Below are positions 11,670 to 22,555 of a stretch of DNA of 64,000 nucleotides, piece by piece; within the stretch, counting starts at the first letter, position 1; each line of letters opens with the position of its first letter. The position numbers and the translations under genes are program-made. The stretch spans positions 682,001 to 746,000 of the forward strand of contig NC_041778.1 of the NCBI RefSeq assembly GCF_900090045.1. Reading direction: 5' to 3'. This DNA is from Plasmodium malariae (taxonomy: Eukaryota; Apicomplexa; Aconoidasida; Haemosporida; Plasmodiidae). Under the pieces are notes generated by a model. The model was not told where the DNA came from. It did not search any database and saw only the letters and a list, made by a program, of their open reading frames with translations.

Positions 11670-12139
11670 GTATATGAAGTTCCCGTGTGTATGCTTGCGC
11701 GTGTGCAAGCGAACGTTTTATTTCTCTCTTTTTTTTTTTTTTTCTTTTATTTTTTGCGGAACGCATTTTAATGGAAAAAAAAAAAAAAAAAAAAGAAAGA
11801 AAATTGAACTGAACTGAATTGAAGCGAATCGAATTGAATAAAATTATGTTAAATTAAGATAAGTTAAATTATATCAAGTTAAACTACATTAAATGGGGAG
11901 GCAACTGTTAAAGGAATACTGTCTTCAATTACGCACCTCCGTATTTTATACTTTCTTACATGGTGTTGAAATGAGAAGAGGGAAAAAAGAGAGCTCACAT
12001 TTTTGTAGGAACAAATACGTATGTGTAGACACCGTGATTACTATATTTTACAAAGGAACATCTTTTTCTTTTTCTTTTGAATATTTATGCATTATTAATA
12101 TTCTATGTTTATCAGAATATAAGTAGCATGCTTAATTTA

Positions 12140-12375
12140 TTTTGATTTTATTTTTTACTTTTATTTTGATTTTAATTTTGACTTTTATTTTGATTTTAAT
12201 TTTGACTTTTATTTTGATTTTAATTTTGACTTTTATTTTGTTTTTTATTTTGTTTTTTATTTTGACTTTTATTTTTGACTTTTATTTTGTTTTTAATTTT
12301 GACTTTTATTTTGTTTTTAATTTTGACTTTTATTTTGTTTTTAATTTTGACTTTTATTTTGTTTTTAATTTTGAC
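12140..12375. repeat. T-rich tandem repeat, TTTTATTTTGA/C-type units
   Basis: Degenerate units of about 21-24 bp built from TTTTATTTTG, ATTTTAATTTTG and ACTTTTATTTTG. One strand is a nearly uninterrupted purine-poor stretch, and it gives a spurious LILTFIL/FNFDFYFV ORF. Confidence 0.9.
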
Positions 12376-12839
12376 CTGAATCTGAAATTGAACTTTATTT
12401 GAAATGTAAAATTCCTTTGTTTTACTTTTTGGGAGTTAATAAAATTGTTCGTAATTTAAAAGTTTAGTTAACATGACGCGTGGACATACAGCTATTAGAA
12501 GTATTTACTTATTTTAATAAACACAGAACTAAATTTGGGAAACAAAAATTGAATCAAAAAAAAAAAAAAAGGTAAAACAGAAAAAAACGAAAAGAACAAA
12601 ATGAAGGGAAAAAATAATATATTTTTTTAAAATTATTTTAAAAGAAAAGAGACAAGCCAAGTTTAGTTCACTTGGATAAAAGTAAAATTTGAAAAAAATT
12701 TATAAAAGGATAGGACAGATGGGGAAGGAAGGAAAAACTAGCACATTGTACATTAAATGAAATTTACCCTGTAGCTACTAATCTGTGAAAACATATTCTA
12801 ATGTTTCTGCGTAGCTGCTGCTCTTTCTGTGTAATTGTT

Positions 12840-13040
12840 CATTTTCCTGAACAGGCAATAATATTTCAGCAAAATCGCTCATTTTCCTGAACAGGCAATA
12901 ATATTTCAGCAAAATCGCTCATTTTCCTGAACAGGCAATAATATTTCAGCAAAATCTCTCACTTTCCTGAATGGGCAATAATATTTCAGCAAAATCGCTC
13001 ATTTTCCTGAATGGGCAGTAATTTTTCCGAAAAATAGCCA
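12840..13040. repeat. 40-bp tandem repeat 3' of P230p
   Basis: Four and a half direct copies with an exact 40-bp period, starting at 12840, 12880, 12920, 12960 and 13000. The first three copies are almost identical. The last two share an AACAGG to AATGGG change. Each early unit holds the short inverted repeat CCTG-AA-CAGG and an AATAATATT palindrome. The array ends about 70 bp from the P230p stop codon. Confidence 0.93.
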
Positions 13041-13109
13041 ATTTTTACGATTTGCACACCTGTACAGGCCTCGAATTTAAAAAAAAAAAAAAAAAAAAAG
13101 AAAAACTTC

Positions 13110-16100
13110 TCACTTATTAAGCAATGTGTGCAAGTCAAAATTTTTATACTTTATAATCGCTTTTTGAAAGAAATTTTTTGGTCTCCCCATAGTGTAGGGT
13201 TCATACAACACCTTTATGGTTACTTCTTTGGATTGTCCATTTTCATTTTCATAACATTTACAAATAAAATGGTCAGAGTATACTTGTTTAATTTGAATAA
13301 AAGACAATAAAGGTTTATTATTTTTTTTGTAGAAGAAGGAATATTTTTCTTCGATAAGCATTTCCTTTTTGTAAACTTCATCATCTTTAATAACACTTTG
13401 GAAACAATCTGAAGGATGCATTTTTGTATGTGCTGGACATGCTAAACCCACAATAGAGTCATCTTCAACTTTAATTTCACATACATAATCTTTTGGTAAA
13501 CTATTCCATTTTGCACTAAAATAAAAATGAGTAGAATAATCGCCTACAAAGTCACATCCATGCATTTTTAAAAAGTTTGGATTAACATTAATTTTTACAA
13601 TTCCAGTTTTTCCTCTTTTACTTTCATTTAATGTTAATGAGTTATCACAGGTTATAAAAAAGCTAGCTTCATTTAGGAGAAGAGGTGAAAGATATAATAT
13701 TCCACTATAAGTATTATCGCCAATTTCTCTTTCATAATTAACAAAAGAAATAACTTCTTCAATGCTTTTTATAATTAGAATATCTCTATTGTCCATATCT
13801 GATTCTTCATATAATTTTTCTGCATCTTCAAGTGTTGCTTTCGGTTTTTTCGATGTAACAGAAGTAATAATTTTATTCCCCATTTCATCGTACTCTACTT
13901 TTGTTTCTCCTTTGATTTCTTCAGGTTCTTCTGTATTACGTGATTTGCTACCTATATTGCTTCTATCCTCCACTGATGCTTTAGATACATCTCCTCCCCC
14001 TTGCACTAACTCTGTAATAAATTTTTCATTTTCCGCATAGCTTCTTTTTCTTTTCTTCTTATGCTTATCCTCTAAAACGTATACATGTTCAAAAAAATTT
14101 TCGGGGCTAATTTTCGATTGTCTGAATTGTAGAGCATTTCGCAGTGGGCAAACGACTTTAATGATGCTAAACTCTGATGCAGCAATGGTAATTTCAAATA
14201 CGTGTTTAGTTCTTAACGGGTTCAAAATGTTTTCTTCTCCTTGCCCCCTTACTGCGTCCAGTGATCCTTCCCTGTCCTCTTCTTCTTCTTCTTCTTCTTC
14301 TGCACCCTCTAGTGCTCTTTCTTGTAGAATCATGCCTTTGTTCAGAGCACCAGTATAAACACCTCCTTGTTCTTTCCCCTTGAGGGTGTGATAATTATAA
14401 GACCCATTTGTAATATAATCCCTATCATAGGATGGATAATTCGGAATGAGGTTAATTTTGCTCCTTTTTTTAATCTCATCTGTTACATGCTCATTTGTTA
14501 TCTCTTGCATGTTGAGCATACCCCTATGAGACTGTAGTGATAACGTCGAAATGTTGAGAACATTTTCCGAACTAATGTTAAGAGCACCAGAAGAGAAATC
14601 ATAAAAATAACTCATCTTTTGGAATGCATATATATTATGATTTATTTCTTTTTTAAACCAGTTATTTAAATCATCTCCAATAATATTTATTTGAATTATA
14701 CCTGTCTTAATAAGATTAACAGAATTACAAGTACAAAATATTTTCAGTGATTTTTGGACCTTTTTCGGTATAATAATATAAGAAGGGGTATAATTATAGT
14801 CGTATATTTCATTATTTAAAACTTTGACCCCACTGACTAATGTTTCTAGTTTATGTGTTTCTAGTTCTTTATCCAATCCTTCTATTTGCACTGACTCGAA
14901 GCAGTTTTGTGGAGATGTAAGGAAATTATAAGGACAACTGAACCCAACTACATCATTTTGTATAGCTTCTATATTACAATATATTTTCTTCCCTTCTATT
15001 AATTCTATTTCAAATTCGAAAGAGTCTTTTTTTTTATTTTTTTTATAACGTGCTGCTGGGTCATATGTCGATGTAGGGTAAGAGCTAGTTGTAGTTGTAT
15101 AATGGACATCTTGAAAATCGCATCCCAAAATTTTGGTATCACTCTTTTTAATAAAAATAGATGCAGAACCTATTATCCCTTTAGAAGAATTTTGTTCTAA
15201 ATTTTCACATGAAAAAATAATATTTTTTGATGAATCAGCATAGGGGGAAATGATAAGTTCTATTTCTCCCTTTTCAAAGAAAGAAACATTTCTTTTTTTA
15301 TTAATTAGTAGAGTACCAAACAGAATATTATTTAGTCCTTCTAACATACTATTTTCATCTAATCCTAAGTTAGATGTATATTTTAAATTTTCAAAATTAA
15401 ATTTTACTTCACCAGATGATGATGTTGTAGTCTTTTTTGGACATATAATGGCAAATTTATCGAATGCACTTAAATCGACATTACATCTATAGACGATGAT
15501 ATAATTTGTGTATGTTTCCATATCGATAGGATTTTCTTTAAAATCATTTATTTTTTTCTTTACATAATTCACATACTGTTCTTTCATATGTTCTTTTCTT
15601 AATTTTAGGTTCAAGCTAAAATGGGTAAATTCTTTATATTCTTGGTTTAAAATTAGATCTAGATAAGACTCAAGTAATTTTTCAAAATCGATATTTTTTT
15701 TTTTAATTTTTTTTTTTTCCGTATTATTTAAAGCAATGGAATAATGATGCTCAGTAAAATCGCATATGTATGTATCCCTCAAGTAGTACGGAGTAACATC
15801 TATATAAACAATTTGTGCTGCATCATGTTTCTTCGAAGTAGATGAACGTTGTAGATTTTTAATATAAATCGTACCAACATGTTTGCTTTGAATATCTTCA
15901 CAAGTGCAATAGAAATCTATTTCATTTTTGGTAATTTTAGAAATAATTAAAAAGGTAGAAGAACTATTTATTAAATAACTAGTATTTATTACTTTAATAT
16001 GATTGAAAATATTTTCAATGTTTTCAGTAATTTCTTGATCCATGCTACTTTTAATATATACATTGCTGAAACAGTTACTCGGATTAATTTTTCCATTAGG

Positions 16101-19100
16101 ACAATTCAGACTAATAATACTATTTTCTTTTAATTCAATTTCACATGTATGACTTTTCTCTTTCAAATTGTATGTACCAGAGTAATAGAAAGTCTTTTTT
16201 GCATTACCAGAGAAGTCACATCCATAGAATGTTTTATCTGTTATATTTTTCATTATCTTTACAACAGTAATTCCTTTTTTTCCTTTTTTATTTTCTATAA
16301 CAGTGTGTGAGTTATCACAGTATAGTTTTATCGTTATATCCTTTTTAACAATAAGGGAAGAAGCAAAAGTGAAATATCCTTTTTCTGCAAAGAGTCTGTT
16401 TCGATCGAAAATTATTACACCAGGTAATACATCCTCTAGCTTTTTTTTACTATTCATATGTATTATTTCATCATAATTATCTGGGATATATTTCATTTTT
16501 TCATATTTCTTTAACTCTTCCTTTGTGATCCTTTCTTCGGAATAGGTAAAGCCGCTTGATGGAGTATAAAATCCTGTCCTTTGAGAAGCAAGTGCTTGCA
16601 TTCTGTCCTTTATTATTCTTCCTCTATCACTTCCTAGTGCACTAGCACTATCAGATATAGTATTAGGTGGGCACTTCACTTCTACAATATTTAGGTTATC
16701 TTCTAATTCTACAAAACAAGTGTTAATGCTTAGCTGTTCGCTTGTAGGACTAAGTGAGCTTTCTTTTTTTGTAAAATCGCAGATATGTTTCCTCCTTAGA
16801 ATAGGAGTAGGTTTTCTATCAATATACTCATGACCAATTAAAAAATCTGACTCGTACAAATGATCAATTTTGGTAATAGTAGATACTCCCTTATTTGATG
16901 TGTTAAGTTCTATATGTATTTTGTTCTCTTTAACTATATTCGTTCCACCTGTTTGTACTGTACTGTTACAATAACAGAACAAACTTAGATGCCCTAAAAA
17001 ACTCTGGGGTATTTTTAAATAGGATATACCTTTATCATTAGAAAAAACTTTGAAATCTTTATCCTTATCTGTTAATGGTATAAGTACATCTGACGAGTCA
17101 TACATATGAGAGAAACAATCTGAAGGTGTTAAAAAAAGATTACCATAAGAAGAACACATAACTCCAATATATTCGATTTCCCCATCACTTTGAATAATAC
17201 ATTCTTTACCTGAACCAGCTTTTATACTATTTTTTAAGTAATTAACTTCTGGATGATTTTTATAAAAGTAACATCCATCTATTATTTCACCTGAGGATCG
17301 TATGTAAACAGTCATGATACCATTGTTTCCTCGTAGTCCTTTTTTTTCAGTTTTCCCATTAATACAACTAAATTCAATGATTTGATCTTTTTTTATATAA
17401 GGAGGTAATTGAAAAATGAATAATCCATTCTGTACACTATTCCGTAGTCCAGTGTACCTTTCGAATATTTTGTTAACATCTTCTACTGGAATAGTTGGTG
17501 GATGATCAGTTGATTCATCACGTTCCTCATCTTCTTCTCTAATGGTTGTTATTTTTATATTTATTATATCTTTAACTAAAACACCAGGTATTAAACTAGT
17601 AATAGGTGTAACATCTTGCAGGTCTTTATTTATTACATATGAGGGAGCATCCTTAGGTACATGAAACAAATTTGTATATATATTTCTCTTTTTAAAAAGT
17701 AGGCTCATTTGATCCCGAACACCTTCCTTATCAATTTTTTCTGATAAATTAGCTATTTCTTTTTCATTTTCTGCATCTACTAAATTACTAGGGCACTTTA
17801 GAGCAACATAATCTAAAGGATTAGGATATACATCGCACAAATAATTTTTGGGCTTTTTAAAAGTAGGTATTAATATAGATGTATTAGTCATAAAATCACA
17901 TAGATGTGTCTTATATGGGTTCATAATTATCGGAGGATGTATAATTTTTTCATGTATATTATAATCATATATTTCATTTGGATTAATATATTTCACAATA
18001 ACAGTCTTTACAATTTTACTTCTATCTTCTTTTCTTACACAAAAACATTCCATTGTGTATGACCTTGTTAATGTATCATTAAAAGCAGCTAGAGCTATAT
18101 TTTCTTGAGTAGATGAATAGATAATTAAATTTTCAGCTAAAACGTTACTTAATGAAGATAATTTGCCATAGTAATATACTTCTTTAAAACAGGTATCTGG
18201 TTTTTTAACAGTATCCTGTGGACATCTAAAACCTATACTTGTATTTGACGAAGCAGTAATTTCACATGTATCCCCCTGTTGATATGCATTTAAATAGTTA
18301 TATATACTACCTTTGTTGAAATCACAGAAGAAGGAAGATTTTTCTTTTAGATCAGTCCTTACATGCAAAAATATATTTGCTTCCTGATACTTTCCACGTC
18401 CATTAGGTATAGAACATTCAATGACTAGTGGATAAGGACCATGATCAATATACGAAGTCATAAAAAATTTAAAATTTGGAAATTTGTCTTTTATTCCATC
18501 TATATTTATATGATCCGTATACAAAGCAATATTTGTAAATTGTTGAATAGTATAAGTGTTATTTAAATATTTGATAGTAGAAATAGGTTCGCCAGTACCT
18601 ACTTGTTTACTTTTATCTAATTCACAGTTGTATACAAAAAGAGAAAATTCATTTATTGTTCTTTCACATACGTGTATAACATCATCAGTATTATTATATT
18701 CAAAATTGCAAATTTTGTAAGGTATACTATTAAAATAATCAAATTTTTCTTTATCCTCTTCTAAGTATGCTACTTCCTTAATAGTTGTTGTTTCTCCTTC
18801 ACCAAATGTTACTTTCATTTTTTTTTTTTTGTATGTAAAGGTACAGGTAAATTCTAATTCATCATCAGAAAATTTTGAAGGTAAAAAAAAAAATCGTATC
18901 TTATAATTTGGTCTATCAAACTTTATACATTTTGCATAAGGATACTCAACTTCTAAATGTACTCTTATATCATTTTCATATACAGACTTAAAACAATCAT
19001 GTGGATCTAATTCTGTATCTTCTAATTTTAACCCTAACACTCGATTTTTATAACTACCCAAATTATAATCATTTATATGTTCATCAACAATTTGCTCAAA

Positions 19101-20165
19101 ATAATTTTTATCTTTCGGGTTTGTACTTACTCCTAATATCTTGCTACTACTCCTTGGTACAACTATTCGAATATGTATTAAGTCTTCAAATTTATATGTT
19201 TCATCTATTTCATAATTAGCACATGATATTAAAATTGTACCTGTCCTACGAGAATAAGATGGTATTATCAATTCGACCATACCTTTAGATAATTCATTCT
19301 TTAAACCCCAGTTAGCTTCATCTACATAAAAAATAACAGGGTATTCCTCTTCTGTTAATATTTCCCCCTTACCATCTTGAAACATTTTATTTAAAGCATC
19401 AGTGGGTCTTGTAATAATATGAGAGTAATTTAAAGATGGCTTATTACATATTACAACCACTCTATGTAATTTCTCTGGTGAAGATACAAATATTTCATTT
19501 TTACCATTGTTCTTTTTTACTCCTCCAGCGAAATAATCATGTAAGTTCACTATAGTTGTATTTTTCTCTTCTCTTTTCACATATGGTTCTAGCTCCGGAT
19601 TCCCGTCTTCCACTGCTAGCTTCCTAATATTCCTACCCTTGAAGAGACTCAGCGTGCTGCATTTTTTATCTAGTATGTTTTCTCTATCAAACGAGTTGAA
19701 GTGATGACTGCAACAATTACTACTGCTACCACTACAGAAACAACTGCCGCTACATCTGCATCCATTGCTACAACTACAATTGTAGTTGCCCTCATTGATA
19801 CAATAACAGTAACGGTAATGATCAAAGCCACTCCTTCTCTTCCTCAGTTCTTGAAACAAGTAGGTGTACAACTCATATATGTATTTGTTTATGTGTCTGG
19901 ACACATGGACCATGTACTTATACACCATTTGTCTTATGTTTCCGCTCATCGAGTACTCCCCATCTCTATACTCACCCTTGTCTATACCTTCTGCACTGCA
20001 ACTGCCACTACAGTTGGGTGAAAATATTGTGTCCTTCTCACCTCCTCCTTTGAAGTTGTAAAGAACTCCTCTTTTCCATAAATATCTTGCATGGTCATAA
20101 TTTACAAGCACAAAGATGAAAATGCTATAAATGCAAAAGTAGCATATTATTTTTTTTTTACGCAT
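13110..20165 (-). CDS. P230p: Six-cysteine protein P230p (P230 paralogue)
   Basis: Single-exon 2351-residue protein from ATG 20163-20165, with a signal peptide over about residues 5-22 and no GPI-type C-terminus. Six s48/45 A/B pairs can be traced. Pair 1 (about residues 195-480) is degenerate: the B1 domain begins ILGVSTNP where GCDF is expected. Later A-type starts lie near 485 (CNFE), 753 (CDFM), 1127 (CDFT), 1465 (CDFT) and 1850 (FYDF, cysteine replaced by Tyr). B-type starts lie near 612, 965, 1318, 1682 and 2203. A ten-cysteine cluster sits at residues 120-152, and an acidic Glu run lies near residue 1960. In the family, P230p acts in male gametocytes and gametes, in the same s48/45 group as P230. 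Its tandem position and matching strand to P230 fit an old duplication. Confidence 0.95.
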   Translation of the reverse strand: MRKKKIICYFCIYSIFIFVLVNYDHARYLWKRGVLYNFKGGGEKDTIFSPNCSGSCSAEGIDKGEYRDGEYSMSGNIRQMVYKYMVHVSRHINKYIYELYTYLFQELRKRRSGFDHYRYCYCINEGNYNCSCSNGCRCSGSCFCSGSSSNCCSHHFNSFDRENILDKKCSTLSLFKGRNIRKLAVEDGNPELEPYVKREEKNTTIVNLHDYFAGGVKKNNGKNEIFVSSPEKLHRVVVICNKPSLNYSHIITRPTDALNKMFQDGKGEILTEEEYPVIFYVDEANWGLKNELSKGMVELIIPSYSRRTGTILISCANYEIDETYKFEDLIHIRIVVPRSSSKILGVSTNPKDKNYFEQIVDEHINDYNLGSYKNRVLGLKLEDTELDPHDCFKSVYENDIRVHLEVEYPYAKCIKFDRPNYKIRFFFLPSKFSDDELEFTCTFTYKKKKMKVTFGEGETTTIKEVAYLEEDKEKFDYFNSIPYKICNFEYNNTDDVIHVCERTINEFSLFVYNCELDKSKQVGTGEPISTIKYLNNTYTIQQFTNIALYTDHINIDGIKDKFPNFKFFMTSYIDHGPYPLVIECSIPNGRGKYQEANIFLHVRTDLKEKSSFFCDFNKGSIYNYLNAYQQGDTCEITASSNTSIGFRCPQDTVKKPDTCFKEVYYYGKLSSLSNVLAENLIIYSSTQENIALAAFNDTLTRSYTMECFCVRKEDRSKIVKTVIVKYINPNEIYDYNIHEKIIHPPIIMNPYKTHLCDFMTNTSILIPTFKKPKNYLCDVYPNPLDYVALKCPSNLVDAENEKEIANLSEKIDKEGVRDQMSLLFKKRNIYTNLFHVPKDAPSYVINKDLQDVTPITSLIPGVLVKDIINIKITTIREEDEERDESTDHPPTIPVEDVNKIFERYTGLRNSVQNGLFIFQLPPYIKKDQIIEFSCINGKTEKKGLRGNNGIMTVYIRSSGEIIDGCYFYKNHPEVNYLKNSIKAGSGKECIIQSDGEIEYIGVMCSSYGNLFLTPSDCFSHMYDSSDVLIPLTDKDKDFKVFSNDKGISYLKIPQSFLGHLSLFCYCNSTVQTGGTNIVKENKIHIELNTSNKGVSTITKIDHLYESDFLIGHEYIDRKPTPILRRKHICDFTKKESSLSPTSEQLSINTCFVELEDNLNIVEVKCPPNTISDSASALGSDRGRIIKDRMQALASQRTGFYTPSSGFTYSEERITKEELKKYEKMKYIPDNYDEIIHMNSKKKLEDVLPGVIIFDRNRLFAEKGYFTFASSLIVKKDITIKLYCDNSHTVIENKKGKKGITVVKIMKNITDKTFYGCDFSGNAKKTFYYSGTYNLKEKSHTCEIELKENSIISLNCPNGKINPSNCFSNVYIKSSMDQEITENIENIFNHIKVINTSYLINSSSTFLIISKITKNEIDFYCTCEDIQSKHVGTIYIKNLQRSSTSKKHDAAQIVYIDVTPYYLRDTYICDFTEHHYSIALNNTEKKKIKKKNIDFEKLLESYLDLILNQEYKEFTHFSLNLKLRKEHMKEQYVNYVKKKINDFKENPIDMETYTNYIIVYRCNVDLSAFDKFAIICPKKTTTSSSGEVKFNFENLKYTSNLGLDENSMLEGLNNILFGTLLINKKRNVSFFEKGEIELIISPYADSSKNIIFSCENLEQNSSKGIIGSASIFIKKSDTKILGCDFQDVHYTTTTSSYPTSTYDPAARYKKNKKKDSFEFEIELIEGKKIYCNIEAIQNDVVGFSCPYNFLTSPQNCFESVQIEGLDKELETHKLETLVSGVKVLNNEIYDYNYTPSYIIIPKKVQKSLKIFCTCNSVNLIKTGIIQINIIGDDLNNWFKKEINHNIYAFQKMSYFYDFSSGALNISSENVLNISTLSLQSHRGMLNMQEITNEHVTDEIKKRSKINLIPNYPSYDRDYITNGSYNYHTLKGKEQGGVYTGALNKGMILQERALEGAEEEEEEEEDREGSLDAVRGQGEENILNPLRTKHVFEITIAASEFSIIKVVCPLRNALQFRQSKISPENFFEHVYVLEDKHKKKRKRSYAENEKFITELVQGGGDVSKASVEDRSNIGSKSRNTEEPEEIKGETKVEYDEMGNKIITSVTSKKPKATLEDAEKLYEESDMDNRDILIIKSIEEVISFVNYEREIGDNTYSGILYLSPLLLNEASFFITCDNSLTLNESKRGKTGIVKINVNPNFLKMHGCDFVGDYSTHFYFSAKWNSLPKDYVCEIKVEDDSIVGLACPAHTKMHPSDCFQSVIKDDEVYKKEMLIEEKYSFFYKKNNKPLLSFIQIKQVYSDHFICKCYENENGQSKEVTIKVLYEPYTMGRPKNFFQKAIIKYKNFDLHTLLNK
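19710..19808 (-). other. Cysteine-dense segment of P230p
   Basis: Residues 120-152 of P230p contain ten cysteines (120, 122, 130, 132, 136, 138, 142, 144, 151, 152) separated by Ser, Gly and Asn. It precedes the six-cysteine domains, and the spacing is not that of an s48/45 domain. At DNA level it is locally trinucleotide-like, so it may be a slippage-derived low-complexity tract. Confidence 0.8.
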
Positions 20166-20939
20166 TTTTTGCGCTAACTATGTTTCCTATATTGCACTGT
20201 GTTATGTTCTGCTGTGCTCTGCTTAACTGTGTTATGCTGCACTATATCGTACTATATTTCAGCGTATTGTAGCGTGCTTTTTTTTTTTTTTTTCTTTTTT
20301 TTTTTTCTCCCTGAACACTCTTGTTAATTCACATGAGGTGCAAACGTTTTTCTCCTTCGCCCTTATGGTACTCTATATTTGGCGTTTCAATGTTTAAATG
20401 TTTACACTTTCGTAATTCTGCAATATTGCAATTTTTCCAATTTACGGATTTGAGCAGTTAATGCACATGAGCGAATTTCTCATTCCTTATTATATGTGCT
20501 CTCGCTCAAATGCAAACAAATATCTGATTTTGCAAAGTGTGCAGCTGTGTTCATAAGATACATTAATTTTTTTTTTTATTTTAGCTAGCTAGAAAAAAAA
20601 TTCCTCCTCCCTTTTTATGAGTATCATAACGGATCACATCTAACGATTGTTCCGGTTTGCTTTTGACGTGATTTCACTATTTATTCTCTATGTTGTTCTT
20701 CTTGCTATTATTCACAGTTGTCTATCGGCAAATAACACATTCCTTTTTACTCTCTAAAATGGACAATACGTATTTTTATTTTTATTTTTTTTTATTTTTT
20801 TTTATTTTTTTTTTTTTAGCTTATTTTATATGGACTTTGTTTTGTATATTTTCCCATATATGGGAGGCACAATATTAGGTATTTTAGTATAGCGAAAATG
20901 ACAAATACATGTACAGAATGAATAAACGTATATGTATAC

Positions 20940-20970
<31 letters not shown>

Positions 20971-21889
20971 GCATGTGTTAAGCACGCTAATTTTTTTCTC
21001 CTCAGGCTTTTCTCACACACGCATATGCATATATATAGAAGAACTTGCACAGTTTGCAAATAGAAAATATAAATTCTACAGCGACATTTCTGCTTGTAAA
21101 AAAAAAAAAAAAAAAAAAAAAATTATAAAACCTTAGCATGTGCTATAATCCTTGTCTTTTCTCTGTTAATATATATATATATTTATCCATATAATTTTTT
21201 CCTATTCCAATATGTTATATATTGGAGCATATTTATGATCACAACATTCGGTTATGTCTTAGAAGAGCTTTCTATTATTTCATCATAGTGGACAAAAGAG
21301 GAAAAAAAAAAAAAAAAATTGAAGGTAAGGAATATATTTCCTATCCCTCTTTTCACATAAAAATATTTAAGAAAACTTCTCCGTAATTTGAGTTAGTGCA
21401 ATTTTAATTTTAGAAGTTACCGATTAATTAATATCATTAATAAAAATAGCATTCTCTATAGCTATTGTACTTTTTTAATTTTTTTTTTCCTATTTTTTTA
21501 TGTCTCTTTGTTTTATTGATGGGTGCAAAACTGGAAAATTCCACAATTTGCTCTGCGTTTATAAAACAAATATATTTAAGAATGTACGTATATTTACACA
21601 TATATGCACACATATATATACGAGCATGTATATGTACACATGTACAAACGACGTGTTAGCTTTCAAGCTGCTTCAATGTTTTATTTTCCGCATGCAAAGT
21701 AAGGACTGCACGTGGAAACAATTAAATATTTATACACAAAAAAAAAAAATATTTCATAACTTGTTAAAAAGTTAATACTACAATGTTCATGCACACATGT
21801 ACGCATGTTCACTAGGGAGCAATTCTACAATATAGTCCATTTACCATTTTTGAAAAAAAGTCGCTTTAAGGTCTCTTTGATGGTTATGT
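20166..21889. other. Intergenic region between P230p start and EMC10-like end
   Basis: About 1.7 kb holding the P230p promoter side and the EMC10-like 3' side. It contains poly(T)-rich runs near 20280-20310 and 20775-20817, TA tracts near 20940-20970 and 21168-21182, and poly(A) runs at 21099-21121, 21301-21318 and 21739-21750. I see no gene, only low-complexity ORFs. Confidence 0.65.
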
Positions 21890-22555
21890 TTACCTATTGG
21901 TCGGCTGCTGCATATCTTCTGTGAAATGTTTTGATATAGATAAGGATAAAAAAAATATGGCTATATAAATCCAGTATTTACGTATAAAGGATAAGGGTTT
22001 TTCTTTTTCTTTCTCTTGTTCATTTTCTTTATTTTTTGGTTTTACATTGCCCTCTGCTTTTTTTAAATTATGTAAGTCAATGGACACTGATACTGAAGAA
22101 ACTTTAACCATAAACAACTCCGAGAATATATGAATGTTTTCATCATTATGCTGTTTATGTGTTCTATAATTAAACACATATGGTATATAATTATTATTTA
22201 ATCCTACTAAAAGTGCAAAGTTGTCAACATTATGAACTTTGCTTTTATCAGCATATGTCTGTATACATGTTTGTTGCTTTGTATCATAGCATAACTGAAA
22301 TAAAACATAATCGAATTTCCCTTCCTTTAATTTTTCAATAAGTTTTCTTTTTTCCTCTACATGCGTATTTGATGTATTAAATATTTGATTTTTGTTTAAT
22401 ATAAATGTTCCTATATTATTCCATTCTTTATAATTTTTATTATCTAACGAATACGAATTTATTTGATAATTTAATTGAATTAGGTTTTTACTGCACAGTG
22501 CAGAAGTTATAAACAGCTGATAAAATAAAAGAAAAATGGTTTTTCTACCTCCCAT
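21890..22555 (-). CDS. EMC10: ER membrane protein complex subunit 10-like protein
   Basis: Intact 221-residue single-exon gene from ATG 22553-22555. It has an N-terminal signal peptide (about residues 5-22), a lumenal-type region, a charged Lys/Glu linker, and one C-terminal membrane segment of about 18 residues preceded by PLSFIRKYWIYIAIF. That junction closely resembles the C-terminal FFAKYWMYI-type signature of EMC10 proteins, and length, topology and the position of the single membrane segment also fit. EMC10 is a subunit of the ER membrane complex, which inserts tail-anchored and multipass proteins. The middle region is divergent, so the call rests on overall architecture and the C-terminal signature. 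It is divergently arranged with the RPA43-like gene. Confidence 0.72.
   Translation of the reverse strand: MGGRKTIFLLFYQLFITSALCSKNLIQLNYQINSYSLDNKNYKEWNNIGTFILNKNQIFNTSNTHVEEKRKLIEKLKEGKFDYVLFQLCYDTKQQTCIQTYADKSKVHNVDNFALLVGLNNNYIPYVFNYRTHKQHNDENIHIFSELFMVKVSSVSVSIDLHNLKKAEGNVKPKNKENEQEKEKEKPLSFIRKYWIYIAIFFLSLSISKHFTEDMQQPTNR

Larger units (their letters stand above)
10580..13109. other. Intergenic region between P230 start and P230p end
   Basis: About 2.5 kb that must hold the P230 promoter and the P230p 3' region. It contains poly(A) at 10599-10633 and 10868-10904, poly(T) runs near 11230 and 11310, a (TA)n tract at 11600-11664, a homopurine/homopyrimidine section, a TTTTATTTTGA-type repeat at 12140-12375, a 40-bp tandem repeat at 12840-13040, and a poly(A) run at 13079-13099. 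I see no gene. A 77-codon ORF at 11893-12126 shows no family features. Confidence 0.65.

Noticed and set aside
11893..12126. 77-codon ORF upstream of P230
   Set aside because: No similarity I can recognise, lies in the P230 promoter region, and composition is like the surrounding noncoding DNA.
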